Assembly (NCBI GenBank): GCA_040514265.1
Contig: JBEVCD010000006.1
Coordinates: forward strand, 1-14,082
Direction: 5' to 3'
Source: WYZ-LMO2 sp040514265
GTDB taxonomy: Archaea; Halobacteriota; Archaeoglobi; Archaeoglobales; Archaeoglobaceae
DNA length: 14,082 nucleotides
Every line of letters begins with the position of its first letter. Within the stretch, counting starts at the first letter, position 1. Under the pieces are notes generated by a model. It saw nothing but the letters and a program-made list of their open reading frames with translations, did no database searches and was not told the DNA's origin. A program made the translations under genes and the position numbers. Positions 6,280 to 13,510 of the stretch are shown here, piece after piece.

Positions 6280-7011
6280 ATGACTGAACTCGACCAGACA
6301 GCCATCGACGAGATTATCGCGAGCGCAGAGGCTGATACGACAGAGGGGAGGCTGGAGAAGCTTGAAAAAGAGGTCGAAACTCTGAAAGGTTCGATAAAAC
6401 GCCTCCTCCTCGACATACGGGAGTTGATGAACAACCTCGAAAACCCCTTCCAGAACCTGCAGGCGCTGAGCGAAATTTCGCAGCGGGCTCAGTCAGCTCA
6501 GCCGCAGATACAGGTTGTGCCGGCTCCGCTCGACGTAGTTAGGAAGGAGGAGGAAGATAAGTCTGAGGAGGAAAATAAGTCTTCTGCTGAGGAGATTGAA
6601 GAAGAAGGTGCTGGAGTTGGGGATGAAATCCGTGTTGAGGTACCAAAAGTCGAATCTCAGGTTTACGCTCATGAAAAAAAGGTTGAGGAGGTGGTGCCAG
6701 AGAGTGTCGGTGTGGAGGGTGCTGTTAAGTTCGACGTGGTCTCGCTCTACCGCCTGATGAGCTGGGTCAGGGACATGCTTGAGAAGTACGACTCGAAATC
6801 ACTGCGGTTGATGCTCGAAATATTCGCCACGGCTGGGTACATAGGGGATGACACCAAGAACTTCGTGTCGATGGTAGCGGAGCTCGTAGAGAACAACGAC
6901 GGCTTGGAGGGAATAATCGTCGACCTCTACAGACTCCGCAAGATAGTGGAACCCGACGACGTCTCAATGGACTCACAGCTGCTGACGCTGATACTCGAAA
7001 AGAGGCTGTGA
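6280..7011 (+). CDS. arlD: Archaellum protein ArlD (FlaD/E family)
   Basis: Cytosolic archaellum component, 243 residues, of the ArlC/D/E group that forms the switch or scaffold ring beneath the motor in euryarchaea and receives the chemotaxis signal. Layout: a coiled-coil region (about 22-52), a Glu-rich low-complexity linker (about 86-148), and a C-terminal globular FlaD/E-type domain (about 150-243) starting with FDVVSLYRLMSWVRDMLEKY. No separate arlC or arlE is present, so this one protein may do the work that three do in methanogens. The start is supported by GGAGGCGAT just upstream. The linker is coded with many more A/T-ending codons (GCT, GTT, GAT, TCT) than the flanking domains, which suggests a different origin or relaxed selection there. 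The stop lies 12 bp before arlG. Confidence 0.82.
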   Translation: MTELDQTAIDEIIASAEADTTEGRLEKLEKEVETLKGSIKRLLLDIRELMNNLENPFQNLQALSEISQRAQSAQPQIQVVPAPLDVVRKEEEDKSEEENKSSAEEIEEEGAGVGDEIRVEVPKVESQVYAHEKKVEEVVPESVGVEGAVKFDVVSLYRLMSWVRDMLEKYDSKSLRLMLEIFATAGYIGDDTKNFVSMVAELVENNDGLEGIIVDLYRLRKIVEPDDVSMDSQLLTLILEKRL

Positions 7012-7023
7012 TGATGGGAGATA

Positions 7024-7500
7024 ATGTCAAGGGAGGTGATAACAACATCGATACTCCTGATAGCCTCGGTGGTAGCGGTTACCGCCGCCATTATGGTCAT
7101 ACTTCCAGCCATTAAGGATCTGTCCCACACCTACACGTCGGTAGCGACGAGGTTGAACGAGAAGGTCGAGACGGACTTCGAGATAATCTTCGTCAAAGCC
7201 GTGCAGAACTCTTCGGGCGTCGACGTAAGCTTCTGGGTCAAGAACGTCGGAAAGCCTATAAACATCGACCTCCTCAACAACAGCGACGTCTTCATAGTCT
7301 CCAGCTCCCAGTTCTTTCACTTCACCCTCACAGACCCGAACGTCAGCTACTCGATCGAAAACGGCGACGGCGACTCTTACTGGGAGACGGGCGAAACGCT
7401 GAATGTTACGGCGACATCGCTGCAGCTTCAGAGCGGAGTTTATGAGCTGACTCTGGTGCTTTACAACGGTGCAAAGGAAAGCGACTGGTTCTCGTGGTGA
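7024..7500 (+). CDS. arlG: Archaellum stator-like protein ArlG
   Basis: 158 residues: an N-terminal membrane helix (about residues 5-27, ITTSILLIASVVAVTAAIMV) followed by a beta-rich domain with an archaellin-like fold expected outside the membrane. ArlG forms filaments that ArlF caps and anchors to the S-layer, acting as the static part of the motor. Here the order arlG-arlF, with a 4-bp gap, keeps the usual pairing. The exterior domain carries sequons (for example NSS, NNS, NVS, NVT) and no cysteine. The ATG at 7024 has only GGGAG three bases upstream. A perfect-looking ribosome binding site lies just inside the reading frame (7031-7040) with no start codon suitably placed after it. Confidence 0.85.
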   Translation: MSREVITTSILLIASVVAVTAAIMVILPAIKDLSHTYTSVATRLNEKVETDFEIIFVKAVQNSSGVDVSFWVKNVGKPINIDLLNNSDVFIVSSSQFFHFTLTDPNVSYSIENGDGDSYWETGETLNVTATSLQLQSGVYELTLVLYNGAKESDWFSW

Positions 7501-7504
7501 TACC

Positions 7505-7972
7505 ATGGGCTTCGAGAACGTCGTCGCCTCGATCATGCTAACGATCGCCATAATCGTCGCAGCCTACACGTTCCTGAGCGGAACCGGGCTGCTGGCTGAA
7601 ACGACGATCGAAAGCTACCGCAGCTCCGCCGAGAAAGCTCTGGAAAGACTCTCGACCTCGATAGAGATTCTGAACGTTAGCTATTCGGGTGGTGAGATCG
7701 TGTCCGAGGTCAAAAACGTTGGAAGTGTGAAGTTCGCGGACTTTGTGGGATTTGACGCGTTCATCTACGGAGTTACGGACAGCGGAGAGCGTATCGCAGA
7801 CTACGTTTCCGGCAACTTTACGATCGTCGACGAGATAACGAATCCGGGCATATTCGACCCGCACGAGACCGCGATCTTCAGAACGAGTTACTCGCTCCAA
7901 AACGGCACCTACGTCCTGCAGATCTGCACATCTAACGCTGTTTGCGACAGCTTCGAGTTCGAGGTGAGGTGA
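7505..7972 (+). CDS. arlF: Archaellum stator protein ArlF
   Basis: 155 residues, with an N-terminal membrane helix (about 5-25, NVVASIMLTIAIIVAAYTFL) and a beta-sandwich exterior domain. In other archaea ArlF binds the S-layer and anchors the archaellum motor. I placed the start at ATG 7505 rather than an upstream in-frame ATG at 7469 inside arlG, because GGTGAT (7495-7500) sits 4 nt before it and because the hydrophobic segment should lie near the N-terminus. Two cysteines close to the C-terminus (in QICTSNAVCDSF) could form a disulfide outside the cell. The stop is one base before arlH, so translation is probably coupled. Confidence 0.85.
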   Translation: MGFENVVASIMLTIAIIVAAYTFLSGTGLLAETTIESYRSSAEKALERLSTSIEILNVSYSGGEIVSEVKNVGSVKFADFVGFDAFIYGVTDSGERIADYVSGNFTIVDEITNPGIFDPHETAIFRTSYSLQNGTYVLQICTSNAVCDSFEFEVR

Positions 7973-7973
7973 T

Positions 7974-8702
7974 ATGAAAATCGACGAGATTGAGGAGGAA
8001 GTTAAGAAGAACATACTTTCGAGCGGGAACAGCGAGATAGACAAGAGACTCGGGGGCGGAATTCCTCTCGGTTCACTAACGCTTATAGAAGGTGAGAACG
8101 ACACCGGAAAGAGCGTCCTCTGCCAGCAGATAACCTACGGTGGTCTCGTACAGGGACATCGTGTAGCGTACTACACGACGGAGAACACGATAAGGAGTCT
8201 TCTAAAGCAGATGGAGTCGCTGAGTCTGGACGTTTCGGACTTCTACGCCTGGGGTTACCTCCGCATATTCCCCCTGCACCTCGAAGGCATGGACTGGAGC
8301 GCGGAGCAGATGAAGAACATCCTGAACCTTCTGGCGGACCACATCAAAGCAGTGAAGGAGAACGTGGCGGTTATAGACTCTTTGACGATGTTCACGACGT
8401 ACTCGACGGAGGACGACATACTCGAATTCCTCACGAAGCTCAAGAACATCTGCGACAACGGTAAGACTATACTCATAACCCTACACCAGCACGCGTTCAA
8501 GGAGGACACACTTGTAAGGATAAGGGCTGCGTGCGACTGTCACCTCTTTTTACGGAGGGAACAAGTTGGCGATCGCTACGTCAGCGTCCTCGAAGTCCAG
8601 AAGGTCAGGGGTGCAAGGAAGACGACCGGAAACATTGTGAGCTTCGAAGTCGTTCCGGGGTTCGGGCTGAAGATAATTCCAATTTCGCAAGCGCAGGCTT
8701 AA
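7974..8702 (+). CDS. arlH: Archaellum regulatory ATPase ArlH (KaiC/RecA-like)
   Basis: 242-residue RecA/KaiC-like protein that docks on ArlI and on the ArlC/D/E ring. Its ATP-bound or phosphorylated state is thought to control archaellum assembly and rotation. Motifs seen: Walker A GENDTGKS (40-47), and a Walker B strand NVAVIDSLTMF with D135, followed by a Thr/Ser-rich stretch. As is typical of ArlH, the residues needed for fast ATP hydrolysis are not obvious, so it may bind ATP and hydrolyse slowly. The ATG follows the arlF stop by one base, with overlapping GAGGTGAGGTGAT upstream. The stop codon is part of a TATA-like sequence that could start a transcript at arlI. Confidence 0.92.
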   Translation: MKIDEIEEEVKKNILSSGNSEIDKRLGGGIPLGSLTLIEGENDTGKSVLCQQITYGGLVQGHRVAYYTTENTIRSLLKQMESLSLDVSDFYAWGYLRIFPLHLEGMDWSAEQMKNILNLLADHIKAVKENVAVIDSLTMFTTYSTEDDILEFLTKLKNICDNGKTILITLHQHAFKEDTLVRIRAACDCHLFLRREQVGDRYVSVLEVQKVRGARKTTGNIVSFEVVPGFGLKIIPISQAQA

Positions 8703-8705
8703 ATA
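8698..8705 (+). promoter_or_regulatory. Possible internal promoter before arlI
   Basis: CTTAAATA overlaps the arlH stop codon. A start about 25 bp downstream would give a leader of about 12 nt before the arlI ATG. This is the longest gap (36 bp) between the motor genes and it is A/T-rich. It may equally be chance. Confidence 0.22.
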
Positions 8706-8738
8706 GTCGATGATTACAATAATAACAATGGTGTCACT

Positions 8739-10577
8739 ATGGGGGTCGAGGAAAAGGTAGAGTTCAGCTACAAGCCGAAGGGTTTCAACGGCGTCGCGGT
8801 GAACTTTCCTTTCAAACTCAGGAGTATCGAGGAGAATCACGATCACTCCAACCTCAAGAGCTGTGGAATCTACCGTCTGCTTCCGGACAGGATGAAGAGG
8901 GAGGTGGAGAAAAACCTCCACCTCCTCGAATACCTCCACATGATACCGATAGACAAAGTCGGCATTCCGAAGTTCGTCCCGAAGCTCGAAAGGAAGCACG
9001 GAGAGATAGAAAGTCCGAACCTCATATACCCCGCGGACGAGCAGATCTACATTCACATATACCCGGACAAGAACGACGTTAGGAACTACTACATACCCGT
9101 GGAACCGACGCTACTCACGGGAGTGGACGATCTGCTCAGAGAGGTCGAGATCAGACTCGTGGACTACATAACCGGCGTGGACTTCGACCCCGAAGATGCA
9201 GAGACGAAGAAGAAAATTCTGAAAGAAGCTCTCAGCCAGATATGTGAGATAGTCGATGAGAACTTCGTGTCCGACGAGGAGGCTAAGCTAAACCTTCTGC
9301 CAAAACCCAGGCTGAGCTTTTTCCGCAGAAACAGCAACAAGCTCAGGGTCACGGCTCAGCAGTACAAAGCCCTCGAATACGCGCTCATAAGGGACAAGGT
9401 AGGGCTGGGCATACTCGAACCCTACATCAAGGACAAGTACATCGAAGACATAAGCTGCAGCGGTCTCGGGCCGATATTCATCGAACACAAGATCTTCAAG
9501 GGTTTGAAGAGCGTCGTGGAGTTCAGGGATGAGGAGACTCTCAACCGCTTCATAATAAGGCTCGCGGAGCGCATAGGGAAGCCCGTTACCTACAAGGATC
9601 CGATAGTCGACGCGACTTTGCCCGACGGGAGCAGAATAAACATAGTCTACGGAAACGACATTAGCAAGAACGGGAGCAACTTCACGATCAGAAAGTTCAA
9701 CGAGACTCCTTTCAGCGTTCTGCAGTTGATAGAGTTCGGCTCCCTCGACTACATGGTCGCTGGATACCTCTGGCTGCTGATAAATGAGGGGATGAGCGGC
9801 TTCATATGCGGTGAGACGGCTAGCGGAAAAACGACGCTTCTGAACGCGATAACGGCTTTCATAAGACCCGAGGCTAAGGTCGTTTCGATAGAGGATACCC
9901 CAGAGCTGCAGGTTCCGCACAAAAACTGGACGCGCGAGGTTACGAGGGGTAGCACGAGGAGCGGCAAGCTCGGCGAGGGGAGCGGGAGCGAGGTGACTAT
10001 GTTCGACCTTCTGAAGGCTGCACTGAGGCAGAGACCAAACTACATACTCGTCGGTGAGATCAGGGGTGTGGAAGGCAACATAGCGTTCCAGGCTATGCAG
10101 ACGGGTCACCCCGTTATGGCTACGTTCCACGCAGCCAGCGTGGACAAGCTAATACAGAGGCTGACCGCCGAGCCCATAAGCGTGCCCAAGACGTTCATAG
10201 ACAATCTGAACTTCGTGGTTATCCAGAGCGCGGTTCGCAGACCGGACGGCAAGCTCGTCAGGAGGGTCATAAGCGTGAACGAAATAGTGGGATACAACCC
10301 GCAGAAGGGTGGCGTAAGTTACGTCGAGGTCTTCCAGTGGGACCCTGTCACGGACAAGCACGTATTCACCGGCTACGGGAGCTCTTACCTGCTCGAACAG
10401 AAGATAGCCACTCGACTCGGCATCCCGCCGAATAAGAAGAAGCTGATCTACAAGGAGGTCGAGAAAAGGGCGAGAATTCTGCAGTCCCTGCACGAGCAAG
10501 GAGTAACGGACTTCTACGACTTCTTCAAAGCGATCTCGAAGATCTGCAAGAGCGGAATCCTGAACATAAAGGTGTGA
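8739..10577 (+). CDS. arlI: Archaellum motor and assembly ATPase ArlI
   Basis: Hexameric type IV pilus-type secretion ATPase, 612 residues, which powers both filament export and rotation at the cytosolic face of ArlJ. Motifs in order: Walker A GETASGKT (358-365), Asp box IEDTPELQVPH (384-394), Walker B NYILVGEIRG (434-443, E440), and His box TGHPVMATFHA (455-465). The N-terminal part (about 1-340) contains the KDKYIEDISC and LPDGSRI signatures of this family. The extreme N-terminus is extended and starts with a Lys/Phe-rich segment and a short NHDH patch (33-36); this makes the protein longer than the roughly 510-residue crenarchaeal ArlI. The ATG at 8739 has a weak GGTG five bases ahead. The stop touches the start of arlJ. 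Confidence 0.95.
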   Translation: MGVEEKVEFSYKPKGFNGVAVNFPFKLRSIEENHDHSNLKSCGIYRLLPDRMKREVEKNLHLLEYLHMIPIDKVGIPKFVPKLERKHGEIESPNLIYPADEQIYIHIYPDKNDVRNYYIPVEPTLLTGVDDLLREVEIRLVDYITGVDFDPEDAETKKKILKEALSQICEIVDENFVSDEEAKLNLLPKPRLSFFRRNSNKLRVTAQQYKALEYALIRDKVGLGILEPYIKDKYIEDISCSGLGPIFIEHKIFKGLKSVVEFRDEETLNRFIIRLAERIGKPVTYKDPIVDATLPDGSRINIVYGNDISKNGSNFTIRKFNETPFSVLQLIEFGSLDYMVAGYLWLLINEGMSGFICGETASGKTTLLNAITAFIRPEAKVVSIEDTPELQVPHKNWTREVTRGSTRSGKLGEGSGSEVTMFDLLKAALRQRPNYILVGEIRGVEGNIAFQAMQTGHPVMATFHAASVDKLIQRLTAEPISVPKTFIDNLNFVVIQSAVRRPDGKLVRRVISVNEIVGYNPQKGGVSYVEVFQWDPVTDKHVFTGYGSSYLLEQKIATRLGIPPNKKKLIYKEVEKRARILQSLHEQGVTDFYDFFKAISKICKSGILNIKV

Positions 10578-10579
10578 GC

Positions 10580-12178
10580 ATGGAAGTAAAGACGTTCAGC
10601 TTTAGACTCGAAGCGAACTTCGGATTTTTAAAGAAGCTGAGCGGCTGGTTCAAGTCTTTGAGGGAGAATTTGCTGATGGACAACGATCTGCTGTTCACGC
10701 TCACCTACATGGCTTCTCTCTCCACGGCTAACCTCAGCAGGGACAAGATATTCGAGATGATAGCCGAAAAGGACTACGGACCGAGCAAGTACTTCAGGAT
10801 GATCAGAGACCTCGCGCAGAAGTGGCACTACGACTACGCCACAGCCTGCAGCCTGGTCGCAGAGAAGGTGAAGCACGAAAGGCTCAGGAGGTTACTCGAC
10901 AGGATGGCTAACGCAATAGCTGCCGGCGAGCCTGACGACGAGTTCCTCGAAAGGGAGTGGAGAACGTTCAAAACCGTAAGGAAGGACGAGTACGAGAGGT
11001 CACTCGAAAGTCTGAGGAAGTGGACAGACGCCTACGTCTCTCTCCTCGTCTCGGCTTCGCTGATATCGATCGTCTTACTCCTCGCTGTCGTAATATACAG
11101 CCCCAGGGACGCGGCAGCCACTCTCTACTCTGCCATACTCTCAAACGCAGCCGTTTGCGGCTTCGGAATCTTAATGCTCTCGCGAGCAGTTCCTAAAGAC
11201 AGGAAGACGCACGATGCCGCGATAAAGTCAAGAGAGCAGAGGATGCTCACGAAGATGCTCCCGCTGTCGCTTGCAGCTGCGCTCGTTGCCTTCTGGTTCC
11301 TCACCCTGCTGCCGACGCTCCTCGGCGTTGACGAGGCGAGGTGGATGAGGGGTTGGGGATTTCTCGCGGTCGCCCTCTCGCTAACACCAGCAACTGCGCT
11401 CGCGAAGCTCGACGACTCCCGCGTGTCCGCGAGGGACGAAGCTTTCACGGTTTTCATAAGGAGTCTCGGCAGCATAAAGTCCGGAGCCGGAGTTTCGCTG
11501 GCTGAAGCCATGAGCAGGATAGACGAGAAGAACCTCGGAGCCCTCAAGGATTTGGTGAAGCAGCTCCACCGTCGCCTCTCGCTCGGTCTCGACCCGAAGC
11601 TCTGCTGGGAGCGCTTCGCCGGCGAGAGCGGTAGCTACCTGATCCACAAGTTCACGAACATATTCGTCGACGCAACCGACATGGGTGGCGATGCCGCTGT
11701 GGTGGGCGAGATCGTCGCATCATCGAACCTCGAAATGGTTCTCCTAAGGCTCAAGAGGGCTCTGATATCCTCGGGATTCATCAACCTCCTGATCCCGCTT
11801 CACCTTTCGATGGTAGGGCTGATCCTCTTCATAACCCAGATCATGGACGTCTTCGCGAGATACATCTCCGAACTCTTCGCCACACAGCTTGGCGGCGTGA
11901 GCATGGGCGAAGTCATGTCGAAGCTGCCCGGCGGACTGCAGCAACTAAACATCGGAATCTTCAGCGTGATCCCCTTCGAGCTTATGAATCGCTTTACCGT
12001 ATTTACGATCCTCTCGCTCACAATAGCTAACACGATCGCCGCGAACATCGTGAGGGGTAGCGGCGGATACATGCTCGCCTACTATGCGGCGATATTCTTC
12101 ATGTGCTCTGGTTTGCTCATGCTCGTAATCCCCCCGCTCGTGGACTGGATGTTCACTTTCCCGTCCTTCGTTGAGTGA
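10580..12178 (+). CDS. arlJ: Archaellum membrane platform protein ArlJ
   Basis: Polytopic membrane protein (532 residues from ATG 10580) homologous to the TadC/PilC-type platform of type IV pili. It is the base on which ArlI acts and the filament is built. Counting from the GTG two codons upstream (10574), about seven hydrophobic segments are seen: 154-175, 182-203, 227-250, 260-275, 399-423, 471-491 and 499-522. A large soluble loop (about 276-398) between the fourth and fifth carries basic and acidic residues suited to contact ArlI. I prefer ATG 10580 because AGGTG (10570-10574) then stands 5 nt upstream, while GTG 10574 would overlap both that site and the arlI stop. The next gene begins 9 bp after the stop with its own ribosome binding site, so the operon continues. 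Confidence 0.92.
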   Translation: MEVKTFSFRLEANFGFLKKLSGWFKSLRENLLMDNDLLFTLTYMASLSTANLSRDKIFEMIAEKDYGPSKYFRMIRDLAQKWHYDYATACSLVAEKVKHERLRRLLDRMANAIAAGEPDDEFLEREWRTFKTVRKDEYERSLESLRKWTDAYVSLLVSASLISIVLLLAVVIYSPRDAAATLYSAILSNAAVCGFGILMLSRAVPKDRKTHDAAIKSREQRMLTKMLPLSLAAALVAFWFLTLLPTLLGVDEARWMRGWGFLAVALSLTPATALAKLDDSRVSARDEAFTVFIRSLGSIKSGAGVSLAEAMSRIDEKNLGALKDLVKQLHRRLSLGLDPKLCWERFAGESGSYLIHKFTNIFVDATDMGGDAAVVGEIVASSNLEMVLLRLKRALISSGFINLLIPLHLSMVGLILFITQIMDVFARYISELFATQLGGVSMGEVMSKLPGGLQQLNIGIFSVIPFELMNRFTVFTILSLTIANTIAANIVRGSGGYMLAYYAAIFFMCSGLLMLVIPPLVDWMFTFPSFVE

Positions 12179-12187
12179 GGTGGTATT

Positions 12188-12787
12188 ATGCTCGAAATAG
12201 CGCTGGGAGCCGGGATCGCGGCAGGCTTGATGGCTGTTTCCTCGCTGCTCGAAAGGTCAGACGTAAGGAGTAAGCTCGGCAGACTTAAGCCCGGACTGAG
12301 GTCAAAAAGGAAGGAGGAGATGAAGAAGATAGACGAGAAGCTCGAAGAGGTCGTGAAGGAGTCACACACAAAGGAAAAGCTACAGGAAGTCGATGATTCC
12401 GAACTTGAGGAGGCTGCGAAGCAGGCATCCGAGAAGTTCAACGTCGAAGGCGACATTCTCAGCGAAGCCTCATCGGTTCCAGACGTCGATGTCGAGCCGG
12501 AAGAGGAGAAACTTCCGGAAGTTGAACTCTCAGAGGACCTCGAAATAAGCACTGAGGACATCGATCGGGACTTCGAAATAGGGGAGGATGAGGAAGAAGA
12601 AGCGGAAAAAGTGGACTTCGAGGAGGAGGACGAGTTGATATCGAAGATAGCCAAGGTCGCGGAGGTCGAAGAGGAGGAGGAGTTTGACCTGCTTAGAGAT
12701 CTGAGGGGAAAGGAGTTCAGCGTCGAGGAGCTTGAGGCGGAGTTGAAGGAGGTCGTGGAGATGTTGAGGGGGATGAAGGGTGGCTAA
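12188..12787 (+). CDS. Membrane-anchored acidic protein of unknown function, end of archaellum operon
   Basis: 199 residues, no family recognised. An N-terminal hydrophobic segment (about 1-21, MLEIALGAGIAAGLMAV) is followed by a basic stretch (26-46), which by the positive-inside rule would place the rest in the cytosol. The middle (about 47-165) is strongly acidic with Glu/Asp runs and is probably disordered or coiled. The C-terminus (about 166-199) contains FDLLRDLRGKEFSVEELEAEL and looks like a short helical module. GAGGTGGT (12176-12183) lies 4 nt before the ATG. It is 9 bp after arlJ and overlaps the next gene by 8 bp, so it is almost surely co-transcribed and translationally coupled. 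A link between the motor and the following sensor-like protein is an inference from position; it is not one of the canonical arl genes. Confidence 0.75.
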   Translation: MLEIALGAGIAAGLMAVSSLLERSDVRSKLGRLKPGLRSKRKEEMKKIDEKLEEVVKESHTKEKLQEVDDSELEEAAKQASEKFNVEGDILSEASSVPDVDVEPEEEKLPEVELSEDLEISTEDIDRDFEIGEDEEEEAEKVDFEEEDELISKIAKVAEVEEEEEFDLLRDLRGKEFSVEELEAELKEVVEMLRGMKGG

Positions 12788-13421
12788 CGTGACGGAATAC
12801 CTCTACGCAGCCTTCGCGATTGCGAGCCAGGTCTGGATGACGGACAAACGGGATCAGGCTCTGGACTTCACCTGCGAGCAGATCGCAGAACTCGATGACT
12901 GCACAGCTGTGATAATCTCCGACGAGAGGGGGGAATTTTACAGGATGAAGGAGAACGTTCTGCACTGCAGGTGGCTGAGGTACTTCCCCAAGTCGTTCAG
13001 CATGGTCATCAGCAGCGGTTGCGGATGCGAAGCTGAACACGAGATAATGCTTGCCATCCCTTACGACAGGGGCTGCGCAGCTTACGTTTTCCTCAGGGAA
13101 TACTGCGAGGAGTGTGTTCAGGTTCTGAAGGATATATTCGTCCTGATCTCAAACTGCCTCAGGGCTATGAGGATAAGGGAGGAGAACAGGATAATGGTCG
13201 AGAGGCTGAAGGAGAACCTCGAACACTTCGCTTTCCTTTCCGACAGGCTACGGAATCCTCTCGCCGTCATCCTGGGCGTAACCGAGCTCGAAGGCGAGAT
13301 CGATGTAGATAGAGCTTTCGAGCTGATCAGGAAGAACGCCCTCCGGATTAAGGAAACCCTCGACGAGCTGAGCCTTGAAGAGGTCCGGACCATAAAGCTC
13401 ACCCAGGAGTTCGAGGGGTAA
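12780..13421 (+). CDS. Sensor-like protein with GAF-type domain and degenerate HisKA helix
   Basis: 213 residues. The N-terminal part (about 5-130) looks like a GAF-type sensor domain and is unusually rich in cysteine: C32, C41, C63, C81, C83, C99, C109, C112, C126, including CGC and a CxxC. A helical linker leads to EHFAFLSDRLRNPLAVILG (148-166), which matches the histidine-kinase dimerisation helix. The position of the phosphorylated His is Asp (D155), and the chain ends after the second helix with no ATPase domain. It therefore cannot be a working kinase alone; it may be a dimerising redox or metal sensor or a partner for another kinase. The GTG at 12780 overlaps the previous gene by 8 bp and is preceded by GGGGGATGAAGG. 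A second GTG (12789) is a possible start. Domain calls rest on pattern recognition only. Confidence 0.65.
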   Translation: MANVTEYLYAAFAIASQVWMTDKRDQALDFTCEQIAELDDCTAVIISDERGEFYRMKENVLHCRWLRYFPKSFSMVISSGCGCEAEHEIMLAIPYDRGCAAYVFLREYCEECVQVLKDIFVLISNCLRAMRIREENRIMVERLKENLEHFAFLSDRLRNPLAVILGVTELEGEIDVDRAFELIRKNALRIKETLDELSLEEVRTIKLTQEFEG

Positions 13422-13442
13422 TTTCACTTCGGTATTTTCGAG

Positions 13443-13474
13443 AAAGAAATTTTATACTAAAAAGAAAATTTTAT
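13443..13474 (+). repeat. Two direct repeats in the promoter gap before the PAS gene
   Basis: AAAGAAATTTTAT (13443-13455) and AAAGAAAATTTTAT (13461-13474) repeat with an 18-bp period, differing by one extra A. Both contain TATA-like sequence, so they may be overlapping promoter boxes or a regulator site. Confidence 0.4.
13450..13457 (+). promoter_or_regulatory. TATA box candidate of the PAS-domain gene
   Basis: TTTTATAC, about 25-30 bp before an expected start near 13480, which leaves a leader of about 30 nt containing the GGGGGTG ribosome binding site at 13499-13505. The second repeat copy (13466-13474) is an alternative box. This marks the end of the archaellum operon. Confidence 0.45.
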
Positions 13475-13510
13475 TTTAGGCTGCGACGAGATGCTTAAGG
13501 GGGTGTCGGC

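Noticed and set aside
7031..7040. Perfect-looking ribosome binding site GGGAGGTGAT just inside arlG
   Set aside because: No ATG or other start lies 4-10 bases after it in any frame that stays open. The bases code for residues 3-6 of ArlG, so the match is probably due to coding.
7469..7504. N-terminal extension of ArlF starting inside arlG
   Set aside because: The extension (QRKATGSRGD) would put polar residues before the membrane helix and lacks a ribosome binding site, while ATG 7505 has GGTGAT four bases ahead.
9288..10130. Open frame of 280 residues on the minus strand inside arlI
   Set aside because: It lies opposite the conserved ATPase motifs of arlI. Long antisense frames are expected where codons mostly end in C or G and stop codons are rare in the opposite frame.
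12082..12654. Serine-rich 190-residue frame on the minus strand over the acidic protein gene
   Set aside because: Serine richness is just the reverse complement of the Glu/Asp-rich coding sequence (GAG/GAA/GAC read backwards), and the frame has no start signal.
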